Shown here piece by piece: positions 1 through 10,453 of a stretch of 64,000 nt of DNA (position 1 is its first letter; every line of letters begins with the position of its first letter). The translations under genes and the position numbers were made by a program. The DNA is from Candidatus Butyricicoccus avistercoris (GTDB lineage Bacteria > Bacillota > Clostridia > Oscillospirales > Butyricicoccaceae). The stretch is from assembly GCA_019113005.1 (NCBI GenBank), contig DXIE01000057.1:1-64000 (forward strand), read 5' to 3'. The notes under the pieces are model-generated. The model made no database searches and was not told the DNA's origin. It saw only the letters and a program-made list of their open reading frames with translations.

Positions 1-2
1 TA

Positions 3-665
3 GCTATAACAAAAGGAAAATCAGCCGCATTTTTATCTATTGAAGGTGCAGAGCTTGTGCCAACTTATGAGCATTTGCAGAAAGCCTATGATGCAGGCGT
101 TAGAATGATAACATTAAGCTGGAATTATCAAAATAAATACGCAACAGGTGCTATGCTTGATAATGATGCAGTACTGACAGCTGAGGGAAAAACATTTGTT
201 GATAATCTTGTAAAAAAGAATATTATAATCGATGTTTCTCATTTATCTGAACATGGCTTTTGGGACGTATGCACCCAAACCGAAGCTCCTTTTGTCGCTA
301 GTCACTCAAACAGCAGAAGTGTACATCATCACCTTAGAAACTTAACCGATTTACAGTTTTCTGAGATTATCAGACGAGGTGGTTTATGTGGTATAAATCT
401 TTATAGTAGATTTTTATCAAATAAAGATGAAAGCTCTTTTGCTGATGCTTTAAAGCATATTGAGCATTTTTGCTCGCTTGGCGGTGAGGACTGCTTGGCT
501 CTTGGCTGTGACTTTGATGGCTGTGATAATCTGCCAAAAGAAATTAAATCAGCAGGTGATATGCAAAAATTCGCTGAATATATGCTAAAACATAACTATG
601 CACAAAGTATAGTTGATAACATTTTCTATAATAATGCAAATAAATTCATTCACAGAATGCTATAA
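3..665 (+). CDS. Membrane dipeptidase (renal dipeptidase family), C-terminal part; 5' end lies outside the window
   Basis: Open frame continues upstream of the listed GTG at 57 (AITKGKSAAFLSIEGAEL...). SIEGAE, DVSHLSE, ASHSNSR and LGCDFDG motifs. Confidence 0.85.
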   Translation, partial: AITKGKSAAFLSIEGAELVPTYEHLQKAYDAGVRMITLSWNYQNKYATGAMLDNDAVLTAEGKTFVDNLVKKNIIIDVSHLSEHGFWDVCTQTEAPFVASHSNSRSVHHHLRNLTDLQFSEIIRRGGLCGINLYSRFLSNKDESSFADALKHIEHFCSLGGEDCLALGCDFDGCDNLPKEIKSAGDMQKFAEYMLKHNYAQSIVDNIFYNNANKFIHRML

Positions 666-681
666 ATATTGGAGGTAGGAT

Positions 682-2175
682 ATGAATTATGTAAGCACCC
701 GTGACAAACAACTTTCTGTAACCGCAGCCAAAGCAATAGCAACTGGTATTGCTCCAGATGGTGGCTTGTTTTGTCCAACCGAAATCCCACAGCTTTCTAA
801 AGCAGAGCTTGAAAAACTGATGACTCTTGATTATAAAGGTCGTGCAGCTCTTGTTTTAGGTAAGTTCTTAACCGAATTTACCGCTGAGGAACTTCAGGAT
901 TTTTGTAACAAGGCTTATGCTGATGAGAAGTTTGGTGGCAGCAATACTGCTCCTGTTGTATCTCTAGCTGATGGTAAGCAGATTTTAGAGTTATGGCATG
1001 GCCCAACTTGTGCATTTAAAGATATGGCTCTACAAATGCTACCTTATCTTTTAACAGCATCTCTAAAAAAGACTGGTGAAACCCGTACAGCTTGTATTTT
1101 AGTTGCAACTTCTGGCGATACTGGTAAGGCTGCTCTTGATGGTTTTGCTGATGTAGAAGGCACTAAAATTATGGTATACTATCCTGTTGATGGTGTATCT
1201 CCAATGCAAAAATTGCAAATGACTACCCAAAAGGGCGAAAATGTTGAAGTTATCGCTATTCATGGCAATTTTGATGACGCTCAAAGTGCGGTTAAAAAGA
1301 TTTTCACCGACAAGCAAACAGCAGAGAAAATGGATAAAAACGGCATGATGTTCTCATCTGCAAACTCCATTAACTGGGGACGTTTAGCTCCTCAAATCGC
1401 TTATTATGTATCTGCTTATTGCGATATGGTAAATAACGGTACTATTAAAAATGGTGATAAAATCAATATCTGTGTGCCAACAGGTAACTTTGGTAATATT
1501 CTTGCAGGCTATTTTGCAAAACAAATGGGTATTCCAGTAAATAAATTTATCTGTGCATCTAATAAGAACAATGTTTTAACCGATTTCTTAAAAGATGGCG
1601 GTACTTATGACAGAAATCGCCCATTCTATACAACCGATTCACCATCTATGGACATTCTAATTTCTTCTAATTTAGAGCGTTTACTGTTCTATGTATCTGG
1701 TCAGAATGATAAGCTTGTTAGTGAGCTTATGAACAATTTAAATAAAGATGGTAAATACACCGTTCCAGCTGAGCTTTATGAAAAAATCGCTCAAGATTTT
1801 GATGCAGGTTACTGTGATGACGAGCAGACAGCTAAAACTATTAACAAGCTGTGGAATGATGAAAAGTATCTTGCAGACACTCATACTGCTGTTGCTGTAA
1901 AGGTTTATGAGGATTACTGTGAGCGTACAGGAGATAAAACTCCAACTGTAATCGCATCTACTGCAAGTCCATTCAAGTTCTGTCGTGCAGTTATTGAGGC
2001 TCTTGGCGGTAAACTTGAAAAGGACGATGTGACTCAGCTCGATGTTTTAAGCGGTCTGACAGGCGAGAGCAAACCAAAGCCTCTTGCAGAGCTTGCAGGC
2101 AAACAGCCTAGATTTAATAAGGTTGTGGACAAGTCTGAAATCCTTGATACTATTGACCTTTTAATTAAGCTTTAA
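682..2175 (+). CDS. thrC: Threonine synthase
   Basis: N-terminal YVSTRD, ELWHGPTCAFKDMALQ, VATSGDTGKAALDGF, NSINWGRLAPQ. Confidence 0.95.
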   Translation: MNYVSTRDKQLSVTAAKAIATGIAPDGGLFCPTEIPQLSKAELEKLMTLDYKGRAALVLGKFLTEFTAEELQDFCNKAYADEKFGGSNTAPVVSLADGKQILELWHGPTCAFKDMALQMLPYLLTASLKKTGETRTACILVATSGDTGKAALDGFADVEGTKIMVYYPVDGVSPMQKLQMTTQKGENVEVIAIHGNFDDAQSAVKKIFTDKQTAEKMDKNGMMFSSANSINWGRLAPQIAYYVSAYCDMVNNGTIKNGDKINICVPTGNFGNILAGYFAKQMGIPVNKFICASNKNNVLTDFLKDGGTYDRNRPFYTTDSPSMDILISSNLERLLFYVSGQNDKLVSELMNNLNKDGKYTVPAELYEKIAQDFDAGYCDDEQTAKTINKLWNDEKYLADTHTAVAVKVYEDYCERTGDKTPTVIASTASPFKFCRAVIEALGGKLEKDDVTQLDVLSGLTGESKPKPLAELAGKQPRFNKVVDKSEILDTIDLLIKL

Positions 2176-2187
2176 GGAGGTCAAAAA

Positions 2188-2889
2188 GTGGCACTTTTTA
2201 CTCTTGCAGACTTACATCTTGCTTGCTCAGTTGATAAACCTATGGATATTTTCGGTGGACGATGGCAGAATTATATGCAGAAAATCGAGAAAAATTGGAA
2301 TGCTATTGTGCAGCCTGATGATATAGTTGTAATCGGCGGAGATGTGTCATGGGGTATTGACTTAAAAGAAGCTAAAGCGGATTTTGAATATTTGACCCGT
2401 TTAAACGGAAAAAAAATCATTTTAAAAGGCAATCATGATTTATGGTGGGCTACTGTAAGCAAAATGAACCGCTTTTTACAGGAAAATGGTTTTGAGAATA
2501 TAGAATTTTTGCATAATAACTCATTTATATATAAAAATATAGGTATTTGTGGCACTCGTGGCTGGTTTTATGAGGAAGAGTTTAAAAAAGGTCATGATGA
2601 AAAAATCTTTAAAAGAGAACTTTTGCGTTTAGAAACTTCTCTTAAATCTGCTAAAAGTCAAAACGTAGATGAGATATATTGTTTTTTGCATTATCCACCA
2701 CTTTATTCTAATTTTTGTTGCGATGAAATAATAAATTTAATGAAAAACTACGGTGTAACACGCTGTATTTATGGTCATTTACATTCAGACGCTCGAAGAT
2801 GGGCGGTTTTAGGAAAACATTACGATATAGAGTTTTTGTTAGTTTCGGGTGACCATGTGGATTTTACACCTGTTCTGTTAAAAAAATAA
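2188..2889 (+). CDS. Metallophosphoesterase
   Basis: DLHL, GGDVSWG, KGNHDLWW, YGHLHS metallophosphoesterase motifs; RBS aaggaggt. Confidence 0.85.
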   Translation: MALFTLADLHLACSVDKPMDIFGGRWQNYMQKIEKNWNAIVQPDDIVVIGGDVSWGIDLKEAKADFEYLTRLNGKKIILKGNHDLWWATVSKMNRFLQENGFENIEFLHNNSFIYKNIGICGTRGWFYEEEFKKGHDEKIFKRELLRLETSLKSAKSQNVDEIYCFLHYPPLYSNFCCDEIINLMKNYGVTRCIYGHLHSDARRWAVLGKHYDIEFLLVSGDHVDFTPVLLKK

Positions 2890-2972
2890 TCAAAAAAATA
2901 AAAAAAGTATGGAAATCTATTAAAAAATCTGATAGAATAGATTGGATACATTTTTAGGAGGAATAAACTAAA

Positions 2973-4280
2973 ATGGCACTAAAAAACGTAGAAAAGCAGG
3001 AAAAGAGCATTGTGGATCTTACTGTTGAAATCCCTGCAGAACAAATCGAAGCAGGAAAAGAAAAAGCATTTAAGAAAAACGGCAAGAAAATCACCGTTCC
3101 AGGTTTCCGTAAGGGTAAAGCTCCTCGTAAGTTAATCGAAAAGCTATACGGCGAAGGCGTATTCTTTGAAGATGCTCTCAATATTTGTTACCCAGAAGCT
3201 TATGAAGCTGCTATTAAGGAAGCTGGTATTGAGCCAATCGCTCCAGCTAATGTTGAAATTCAGGAAGTTACTGACGAAGGTTCTGTTATCATCGTTTGTA
3301 AAGCTCCAGTTTTCCCAGAAATCACTCTTTCTGAGTACAAGGGCATCGAGGCTGAGCGTTCTGAAGTAAAGGTTATGGCTGCTGACGTTAAGGCAGAGCT
3401 TGAGCGTATGGCTCAGCGTTTCGCTCGTACTGAGACTGTTGAGCGTGCTGCTAAGAAAAACGACACTGTAACTATCGACTTTGAAGGCTTTGTTGATGGC
3501 GTTGCATTTGAAGGCGGCAAGGGCGAAAATCACCCTCTGAAGCTCGGTTCTGGCTCTTTCATTCCAGGCTTTGAAGACCAACTGATTGGCACTAAGGCTG
3601 GCGATGAGAAGGACGTAACTGTTACTTTCCCAGAAGATTATCATGCAGCTGAGCTTGCTGGTAAGGAAGCTGTATTTAAGTGCAAGGTTCATGAAGTTAA
3701 GGAAACTATCACTCCAGCTATTGATGACGAGTTTGCTAAGGACGTTTCCGAAACCGCTGAAACTCTAGCTGACCTTAAGAAGGAAGTTAAGGAGCGTCTT
3801 GTAAAGGCTAAGAATGAAGAAGCTGACAATGAGTTCACTCAGAACATCATCAACAAGCTTGTTGACGGTATGACCGCTGATATTCCAGATGCTATGATTG
3901 AACAGCAGGTTGACAGCATTATTCGTGATTTCGGCTATCGTCTGCAAATGCAGGGCATGAGCATTGATTCTTACATCAAGGCTACTGGTATGGACGCAAA
4001 CAGCTTCCGTGCTATGTTCCATCAGCAGGCCGAAACTCAGGTTAAGGGTCGTCTGGCACTTCAGAAGGTTGCTGAGCTTGAGAAAATCGAAATCAGCGAC
4101 GAAGATATGGAAAAGGAAATCGCTTCTCTTGCAGAGCAGTATAACATGGACGTTAAGCGTGTTAAGGAAATCATGCCAGCTGACGCTATGCGTGAGGACA
4201 TGAAGATTGACCGTGCTGTTGAGCTTGTAAAGAAGAGTGCAAAGGCTATCAAGAAGACTGCAGAGGCTAAGGAAGACTAA
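2973..4280 (+). CDS. tig: Trigger factor
   Basis: VPGFRKGKAPRKLIE plus FKBP-type PPIase core (DTVTIDFEGFVDG); synteny with clpP/clpX. Confidence 0.95.
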   Translation: MALKNVEKQEKSIVDLTVEIPAEQIEAGKEKAFKKNGKKITVPGFRKGKAPRKLIEKLYGEGVFFEDALNICYPEAYEAAIKEAGIEPIAPANVEIQEVTDEGSVIIVCKAPVFPEITLSEYKGIEAERSEVKVMAADVKAELERMAQRFARTETVERAAKKNDTVTIDFEGFVDGVAFEGGKGENHPLKLGSGSFIPGFEDQLIGTKAGDEKDVTVTFPEDYHAAELAGKEAVFKCKVHEVKETITPAIDDEFAKDVSETAETLADLKKEVKERLVKAKNEEADNEFTQNIINKLVDGMTADIPDAMIEQQVDSIIRDFGYRLQMQGMSIDSYIKATGMDANSFRAMFHQQAETQVKGRLALQKVAELEKIEISDEDMEKEIASLAEQYNMDVKRVKEIMPADAMREDMKIDRAVELVKKSAKAIKKTAEAKED

Positions 4281-4388
4281 TTTTTTTCTTCACTCCGGAC
4301 AAGGGTGTATCCTTCGGGGACAAGAAAGAATGGTGCTGCCATATTTGTTTATTGCAAGCGAAGGACATTTGAAAGGAGAACATAATTT

Positions 4389-4973
4389 ATGAGTTTGGTA
4401 CCAATGGTCATTGAGCCAACCAATCGTGGTGGTGAACGCTCTTACGATATTTATTCACGTCTGCTCAACGACCGTATTATTTTTCTGTCAGAGGAAGTTA
4501 ATGACGTAACCGCTTCTTTGGTTATCGCTCAGCTTCTATACCTTGAAGCACAAGACCCAGACAAGGATATTTCATTCTATATAAATAGCCCAGGTGGTTC
4601 TGTAACTGCTGGTATGGCTATATATGATACAATGAACTATATTAAACCTGATGTTTCCACTATCTGTGTAGGTTTGGCTGCATCTATGGGTGCATTCTTA
4701 CTTTCATCAGGTGCTAAGGGCAAGCGGTATGCTCTGCCTAATAGCGAAATTATGATTCATCAGCCACTTGGCGGTGCTAAAGGTCAGGCATCAGATATCA
4801 AAATCCATGCCGATTGGATTCTTAAAACAAGAGACAAGCTTAATAAAATTCTGGCGGAGAATACGGGAAAACCGCTCGAAACAATCGAACGTGACACCGA
4901 CCGTGATAACTTCATGGGTGCTCACGAGGCTATGGAATATGGTCTGATTGATAAGGTTTTTGATAAAAGATAA
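4389..4973 (+). CDS. clpP: ATP-dependent Clp protease proteolytic subunit
   Basis: [37 protein letters not shown] catalytic motifs. Confidence 0.97.
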   Translation: MSLVPMVIEPTNRGGERSYDIYSRLLNDRIIFLSEEVNDVTASLVIAQLLYLEAQDPDKDISFYINSPGGSVTAGMAIYDTMNYIKPDVSTICVGLAASMGAFLLSSGAKGKRYALPNSEIMIHQPLGGAKGQASDIKIHADWILKTRDKLNKILAENTGKPLETIERDTDRDNFMGAHEAMEYGLIDKVFDKR

Positions 4974-4989
4974 AGTTATCCGTTAAGGT

Positions 4990-5034
4990 AAAACCGCTAC
5001 ACCACATTCAAGGTTAGGTGCAGCGGTTTTATTG
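4990..5034 (+). terminator. Rho-independent terminator after clpP
   Basis: AAAACCGCT ... AGCGGTTTT followed by ATT-rich DNA. Confidence 0.7.
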
Positions 5035-5080
5035 GTATAACCATGTATAAGCGGCATACTATTGCTGGAAAGAGGTAATC

Positions 5081-6361
5081 ATGTCAAAGCAAGACGATAG
5101 AAGATCAGTAAAATGTTCTTTTTGTGGCAAGTCACAAGAAAAAGTTCGTAAACTGATTGCAGGCCCAGGAGTTTTTATCTGTGATGAGTGTATAGGTATA
5201 TGTTCAAATATCCTCGAGGAGGAATTTGGATATGAGGACGAAATTGAAATCCCAAACTCATATGATGAGCAGGCAAAAGAAGAACTGCCAACTCCTATGC
5301 AGCTTAAAGCTGTACTTGATGAGTATGTAATCGGTCAAGACCGTGCTAAAGTTGCATTATCTGTTGCGGTTTATAACCATTATAAGCGAATTTTCCGTGG
5401 CGGCGATGATGTAGAGCTACAAAAGAGCAATATTCTTATGCTAGGTCCATCTGGTTCAGGTAAAACTTTACTTGCACAGACTCTAGCTAAAACTTTAAAA
5501 GTTCCATTTGCTATTGCAGATGCTACTACACTTACTGAAGCTGGTTATGTTGGTGAAGATGTTGAAAATATTCTGCTTAGACTTATTCAAGCAGCGGATT
5601 TTGATGTCGAGCTGGCTCAGCGTGGTATTATTTATGTAGATGAGATTGATAAAATCGCTCGTAAGAGTGAGAACCCTTCAATAACTCGTGATGTTTCTGG
5701 TGAAGGTGTGCAGCAAGCACTTCTAAAAATGTTAGAAGGTACTACTGCAAATGTACCTCCTCAAGGCGGTAGAAAACACCCTCATCAAGATTTTATTCAA
5801 ATTGATACAACTAATATTTTATTTATTTGTGGCGGTGCTTTTGATGGTATTGAAAAAATCATCAAAAACCGCACAGGTAAACAAGGTCTTGGTTTTGGTG
5901 CTGAGGTTGCAAGCAAAAAAGATGAAGACGTTTCCAAATTGCTTGCTAAAATCGAACCTCATGACCTTATGAAATTCGGTCTTATTCCTGAAATTATCGG
6001 CAGACTTCCTGCTATTGTAAGTCTGGATAATTTAGATGAGGAAGCTCTTATCCGTATTTTAGTTGAACCTAAAAATGCACTGGTTAAACAGTATAAAAAA
6101 CTGTTTGAGCTTGATAACGTAGAACTTGAATTTGATGAGGAAGCTCTGCGTGAGGTAGCAAGAATTGCTGTTGAACGTAAAACAGGTGCTAGAGGTTTGC
6201 GTGGCGTTCTTGAAGATGTTATGACAAATATTATGTTTGAAATTCCATCTGATGAAAATATCCAAAAGGTGACTATTACAAAATCTGTAATTAAACATGA
6301 GGGTGAGCCAGTAATCACAAGAACCAAAAAACCTAGAATTAAAAAAGATACCACAAATTAA
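5081..6361 (+). CDS. clpX: ATP-dependent Clp protease ATP-binding subunit ClpX
   Basis: N-terminal C4 zinc domain ([27 protein letters not shown]), Walker A GPSGSGKT, Walker B YVDEIDKI. Confidence 0.97.
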   Translation: MSKQDDRRSVKCSFCGKSQEKVRKLIAGPGVFICDECIGICSNILEEEFGYEDEIEIPNSYDEQAKEELPTPMQLKAVLDEYVIGQDRAKVALSVAVYNHYKRIFRGGDDVELQKSNILMLGPSGSGKTLLAQTLAKTLKVPFAIADATTLTEAGYVGEDVENILLRLIQAADFDVELAQRGIIYVDEIDKIARKSENPSITRDVSGEGVQQALLKMLEGTTANVPPQGGRKHPHQDFIQIDTTNILFICGGAFDGIEKIIKNRTGKQGLGFGAEVASKKDEDVSKLLAKIEPHDLMKFGLIPEIIGRLPAIVSLDNLDEEALIRILVEPKNALVKQYKKLFELDNVELEFDEEALREVARIAVERKTGARGLRGVLEDVMTNIMFEIPSDENIQKVTITKSVIKHEGEPVITRTKKPRIKKDTTN

Positions 6362-6368
6362 CAAACTG

Positions 6369-6400
6369 GGGTGTAGTGTACTTACTGCACCCTTTTTGTC
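6369..6400 (+). terminator. Terminator after clpX
   Basis: GGGTGTAGTgtactTACTGCACCCTTTTT. Confidence 0.7.
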
Positions 6401-6491
6401 TATTTTGGCAAGTAATGTTGCTTGCATTGTAAACGGGTTTAGATTATACTGAAATAAGTAAAAAATCCCGCTGTATAGGAGAGTTGAAGAT

Positions 6492-8906
6492 ATGAAAAAG
6501 CATGAAAGCATTCAGCTATTGCCTGTATTGCCACTTCGTGGTCTTACAGCTTTCCCTAGAATGCTTATTCATTTTGATGTTGGCAGACTAATGTCTATTA
6601 AGGCACTTGAGGCGGCTATGAAGGACGGTCAAAAACTCTTTTTAACCGCTCAAACTGACCTTAAAACAGATAATCCAAAAGAAAAAGATTTATATGATGT
6701 AGGTACTATTTGTACTATAAAGCAAATACTTCGTATGCCTGGTGACAATATTCGTGTGCTTGTAGAGGGCAAAAAACGTGCTAAAGCAGTTGAATTTGAA
6801 AATATGGAGGAAAATGGTTGTATTTATGCAAGTGTTATAGAGCTTGAGGACTTGCACCCATTTCCATCATATCGCAGAGAACAGGCTTTAGTTCGTACCG
6901 CTCAACAGCGTTTTGATGAATACGCCGAATATATGTCAAAAATCTCTCGTGATGTTATTATGATGGTCGCTGAGGGTGGTGAGATTGGTTACTTAGCTGA
7001 CTATATCACACAAAATATAGGTATAGATTATCAGGTAAAACAAGAGATTTTAGAAGAACTCAGCGTTACAAAAAGAATTACAAAAGTTATTCGCATTTTA
7101 ACCGATGAAGTGGAAATTCTCAAGGTCGAAAGCGAAATTCAGGAAAAAGTACGAGACCAGATTGACAAAAATCAAAGAGAATACTATCTTCGTGAACAAA
7201 TGAAGGTTATTCAGTCTGAGCTTGGTGAAAACGATACTGATGCAGAAGTAGAAAAGTATAAAGAAAAAATAGAAGCTCTAAAACTGCCAGATGAACATTC
7301 AGAAAAACTTTTAAAAGAAGTAAATCGTTTGTCTAAAATGAGCAGCACATCTGCCGAAAGTGGTGTAATTAGAACTTATCTTGACACAGTTTTAAGCTTG
7401 CCTTGGAATAAAACAACCAAAGAACAGCATAATCTGAAAAAGGCTGAGGAAATTTTAAACCGTGAACATTACGGTTTGGAAAAAGTAAAGGAGCGTATTT
7501 TAGAATTTTTAGCTGTCAAAGTGTTAGCTCCAGAACTTAAAGGTCAGGTTTTATGTTTGGCTGGCCCTCCAGGTGTAGGTAAAACATCTATTGCTCATTC
7601 TATTGCTGAGGCTATGGGAAGAAATTATGTCCGTTTTTCACTCGGTGGCGTTAGAGATGAGGCAGACATAAGAGGTCATAGAAAAACTTACATCGGTGCT
7701 ATGGCGGGCAGAATAATGAACGCTATGACACAAGCAGGTAGCAAAAATCCGCTTATGCTTATGGACGAGATTGACAAAATGGGCAATGACTTTAGAGGTG
7801 ACCCAGCTTCTGCTATGCTTGAAGTGCTAGACACAGAACAAAACAACGCTTTTAGAGACCACTATATAGAATTGCCATTTGATTTATCTGATGTTTTATT
7901 TGTCACTACTGCAAATGATTTAGGCACTATTCCTCGTCCGCTTCTCGACCGTATGGAGGTTATAGAGCTTCCAAGCTACACAGAAGAAGAGAAAGTGCAA
8001 ATTGCAAAGCGTCATTTGCTTGATAAACAGCTTAAAAAACATGGATTAAAACCAGAACAGGTTGAAATATCAGAAGATATACTTCATCTTATTGTATCTG
8101 GCTATACAAGAGAGGCTGGTGTTAGACGTTTAGAGCAAATTATTGCTAAACTATGCCGAAAGATTGCAAAACGTATCGTTGAAACAAAAACAAATAAAAT
8201 CACAATAAGCAAAGACAATTTACAAGAGCTTTTAGGACATGCTAAATATAAAGATGATTCAGTTTCTAAAAAAGACCAAGTAGGTGTAGTAAATGGTCTT
8301 GCATGGACAAGCGTTGGCGGTGAAATGCTGCAAGCAGAGGCTGCGGTTGTCGCTGGTACAGGTAAAATTGAGGTCACTGGTAATCTTGGTACAGTTATGC
8401 AGGAAAGTGCAAAAGCTGCACTCACTTTTGTTCGTTCTCGTGCAGAAGAACTTGATATAGAACCTAATTTTTATAAAGAACTTGATATGCATATTCACTT
8501 CCCAGAGGCGGCAATTCCAAAGGACGGTCCATCTGCGGGCATAACTATCACAACTGCACTTATATCTGCACTGACTAACGCACCTGTTAGGGCAGATGTG
8601 GCTATGACAGGTGAGGTAACACTTCGTGGCAGAGTGCTTCCAATCGGTGGTCTTCGTGAAAAAACTATGGCTGCTTATCGCTCTGGAATTAAAACTATTA
8701 TTATTCCAAAAGATAATGAGCCTGATTTAGAAGAAGTTTTAGATGTTGTAAAACAAAATGTAAAGTTTGTTATAGTAGAAGATATGGATACTGTTATGCA
8801 CACAGCTATTGATTTTTCTAAACGCATTAAAAAGAAAAAAACGAAGATAGACCCTTCAGTTTCTATCAGTCATAATGTTAATCAAATACCTGAGATGTGT
8901 CAGTAA
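6492..8906 (+). CDS. lon: Endopeptidase La (Lon)
   Basis: LPVLPLRGLTAFP N-terminus, GPPGVGKTS, and PKDGPSAGIT catalytic Ser motif. Confidence 0.97.
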   Translation: MKKHESIQLLPVLPLRGLTAFPRMLIHFDVGRLMSIKALEAAMKDGQKLFLTAQTDLKTDNPKEKDLYDVGTICTIKQILRMPGDNIRVLVEGKKRAKAVEFENMEENGCIYASVIELEDLHPFPSYRREQALVRTAQQRFDEYAEYMSKISRDVIMMVAEGGEIGYLADYITQNIGIDYQVKQEILEELSVTKRITKVIRILTDEVEILKVESEIQEKVRDQIDKNQREYYLREQMKVIQSELGENDTDAEVEKYKEKIEALKLPDEHSEKLLKEVNRLSKMSSTSAESGVIRTYLDTVLSLPWNKTTKEQHNLKKAEEILNREHYGLEKVKERILEFLAVKVLAPELKGQVLCLAGPPGVGKTSIAHSIAEAMGRNYVRFSLGGVRDEADIRGHRKTYIGAMAGRIMNAMTQAGSKNPLMLMDEIDKMGNDFRGDPASAMLEVLDTEQNNAFRDHYIELPFDLSDVLFVTTANDLGTIPRPLLDRMEVIELPSYTEEEKVQIAKRHLLDKQLKKHGLKPEQVEISEDILHLIVSGYTREAGVRRLEQIIAKLCRKIAKRIVETKTNKITISKDNLQELLGHAKYKDDSVSKKDQVGVVNGLAWTSVGGEMLQAEAAVVAGTGKIEVTGNLGTVMQESAKAALTFVRSRAEELDIEPNFYKELDMHIHFPEAAIPKDGPSAGITITTALISALTNAPVRADVAMTGEVTLRGRVLPIGGLREKTMAAYRSGIKTIIIPKDNEPDLEEVLDVVKQNVKFVIVEDMDTVMHTAIDFSKRIKKKKTKIDPSVSISHNVNQIPEMCQ

Positions 8907-8921
8907 GTGGGAGGTGAAAAA

Positions 8922-9521
8922 ATGTTAAATCTTCACAATGCAGAATTTATTCGTTCAGCTGTAAAACAAAGTGATTTTCCAGATGATAATTTGCCACAGA
9001 TTGTTTTTGCAGGTAAATCAAATGTAGGTAAATCATCAACAATAAACAAATTGCTTGGCAGAAAAAACTTTGCCAGAGTGGGCAATCAACCAGGAAAAAC
9101 TGTGCATATTAACTTTTTTGAAATTGACAAAAAAGCTTATTTTGTTGACCTACCAGGGTATGGTTATGCTAAAGTTTCTAAAAGCGAAAGAGATAGATGG
9201 GGCAAACTCATAGACACATATTTTTCATCTGGCTTAATAACACTTGGCATACAGATTGTTGATATGCGTCACAAGCCAACCAAGGACGACCAGACAATGG
9301 CTAGATGGTTTTTAAGCACCGAGATGCCATTTATCGTTATTGCAAATAAGCTTGATAAGCTTAGAAGAAAATCCGAGCGTGAGGAAAATATAAAAGTAAT
9401 TCGTGAAACTTTATTACTTCCAGATGATGTGCCTGTTATCGCTTTTTCAGCTGAAAAGGGTGATGGAAAAGAAGAAGTTTTAGAAATTATTCAAAAAGCA
9501 GCCGAAACACAAGAGGCTTAA
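8922..9521 (+). CDS. engB: Ribosome biogenesis GTP-binding protein YihA/YsxC (EngB)
   Basis: FAGKSNVGKSS, DLPGYGYAK, IANKLDK. ATG at 8922 is preferred to the listed GTG at 8907 because GGGAGGTG lies between them as the RBS. Confidence 0.95.
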   Translation: MLNLHNAEFIRSAVKQSDFPDDNLPQIVFAGKSNVGKSSTINKLLGRKNFARVGNQPGKTVHINFFEIDKKAYFVDLPGYGYAKVSKSERDRWGKLIDTYFSSGLITLGIQIVDMRHKPTKDDQTMARWFLSTEMPFIVIANKLDKLRRKSEREENIKVIRETLLLPDDVPVIAFSAEKGDGKEEVLEIIQKAAETQEA

Positions 9522-9580
9522 AAGGGTATTGGAATAAGGATGAAAACAAGGGCTAAAAATCAGATTGGAGATATTTTATT

Positions 9581-9979
9581 ATGATACTTGAGTTCATTCG
9601 ACGTTTTATGTATGGCCGCTATGGTAATGATGAATTAAACCATTTTCTAATGATTGTAGGTTTGTTTTGTGCGGCAATTTGGAGTTTTATAAGGTCAGAT
9701 ATATTTTCTATTTTTGTGCTTTTAATAATTGGTTTTTGCTATTATCGTATGTTTTCAAGAAATATAGCAAAAAGACAGGCAGAAAATCAGCGTTTTCTCT
9801 CTTGGTATATGCCACAAAAAGAAAATATAAGCAATGCTTTTTTCCGTTTTAAAGATAGAAAAGAACATAAATATTTTAAATGCAAATGCTGTAAGACCTA
9901 TTTAAGAGTTCCAAGAGGTAAAGGTAAAATCAGTATTCATTGCCCAAATTGTGGTAATGAATTTGTTAAGAAAACATAA
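9581..9979 (+). CDS. Small membrane protein with C-terminal zinc ribbon
   Basis: Two hydrophobic stretches, then CKCCKTYLRVPRGKGKISIHCPNCGNEF. Confidence 0.7.
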   Translation: MILEFIRRFMYGRYGNDELNHFLMIVGLFCAAIWSFIRSDIFSIFVLLIIGFCYYRMFSRNIAKRQAENQRFLSWYMPQKENISNAFFRFKDRKEHKYFKCKCCKTYLRVPRGKGKISIHCPNCGNEFVKKT

Positions 9980-10082
9980 TAAATTGCCAAAAATAGGTTA
10001 AGCTTTCATATTATTCTTGATTTTTTAATATATCTATTGCATAATAAATGTAATATATATTTGGAAAGAAAGGGAATTTTTT

Positions 10083-10406
10083 ATGAAAGACAAGATACTC
10101 ACAGATATGATTTATAAGCGTTTATCTGAAAAAGATTTGTCAGGTGTACAGGGTAAACTGGCAATTCAGGTAAATCTAACTGGCAAAATTGGCGGCGTTT
10201 TCTACATTGAAATTCTTGATGGTGTGCTTTCTGTTATGCCTTATGAATATATTGATAGAGATGCTACTATTTCAGTTGCTATAACCAATCTTCAAAAGAT
10301 TGTATCAGGTAAACTTGATGTTGATACTGCAATCGCTGAGGGAAAAATGAAGGTTGAAGGCAATATTGACAAGTTATTACTGTTTAAAGACCTTATTCAA
10401 AAATAA
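10083..10406 (+). CDS. SCP2 sterol-binding domain protein
   Basis: SCP2-like fold pattern (GVFYIEILDG...TISVAITNLQKIVSGKLDVDTAIAEGKMKVEGNIDKLLLF). Confidence 0.7.
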   Translation: MKDKILTDMIYKRLSEKDLSGVQGKLAIQVNLTGKIGGVFYIEILDGVLSVMPYEYIDRDATISVAITNLQKIVSGKLDVDTAIAEGKMKVEGNIDKLLLFKDLIQK

Positions 10407-10410
10407 TAAA

Positions 10411-10448
10411 AAAACTGGTATGAGATTTTTCTTTCCCATACCAGTTTT
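10411..10448. terminator. Bidirectional terminator between convergent genes
   Basis: AAAACTGGTATG...CATACCAGTTTT with A/T tracts on both sides. Confidence 0.8.
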
Positions 10449-10453
10449 ATTTT

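Noticed and set aside
1099-1317. Antisense ORF inside thrC and many similar shadow ORFs (e.g. 3144..3692-, 5959..6354-, 8102..8425-, 17361..17579+, 33063..33443+, 39092..39391-)
   Set aside because: They lie opposite strongly supported genes, have no RBS or recognisable domain, and follow mirror-codon composition.
4281-4388. Possible structured RNA between tig and clpP (CTCCGGA...TTCGGGG, duplicated GGACAAG)
   Set aside because: Only a short GU-rich stem; not enough to claim a regulatory RNA without comparative data.
8907-8921. GTG start for engB as listed in the ORF track
   Set aside because: The GGGAGGTG that would be the first codons is the RBS for ATG 8922.
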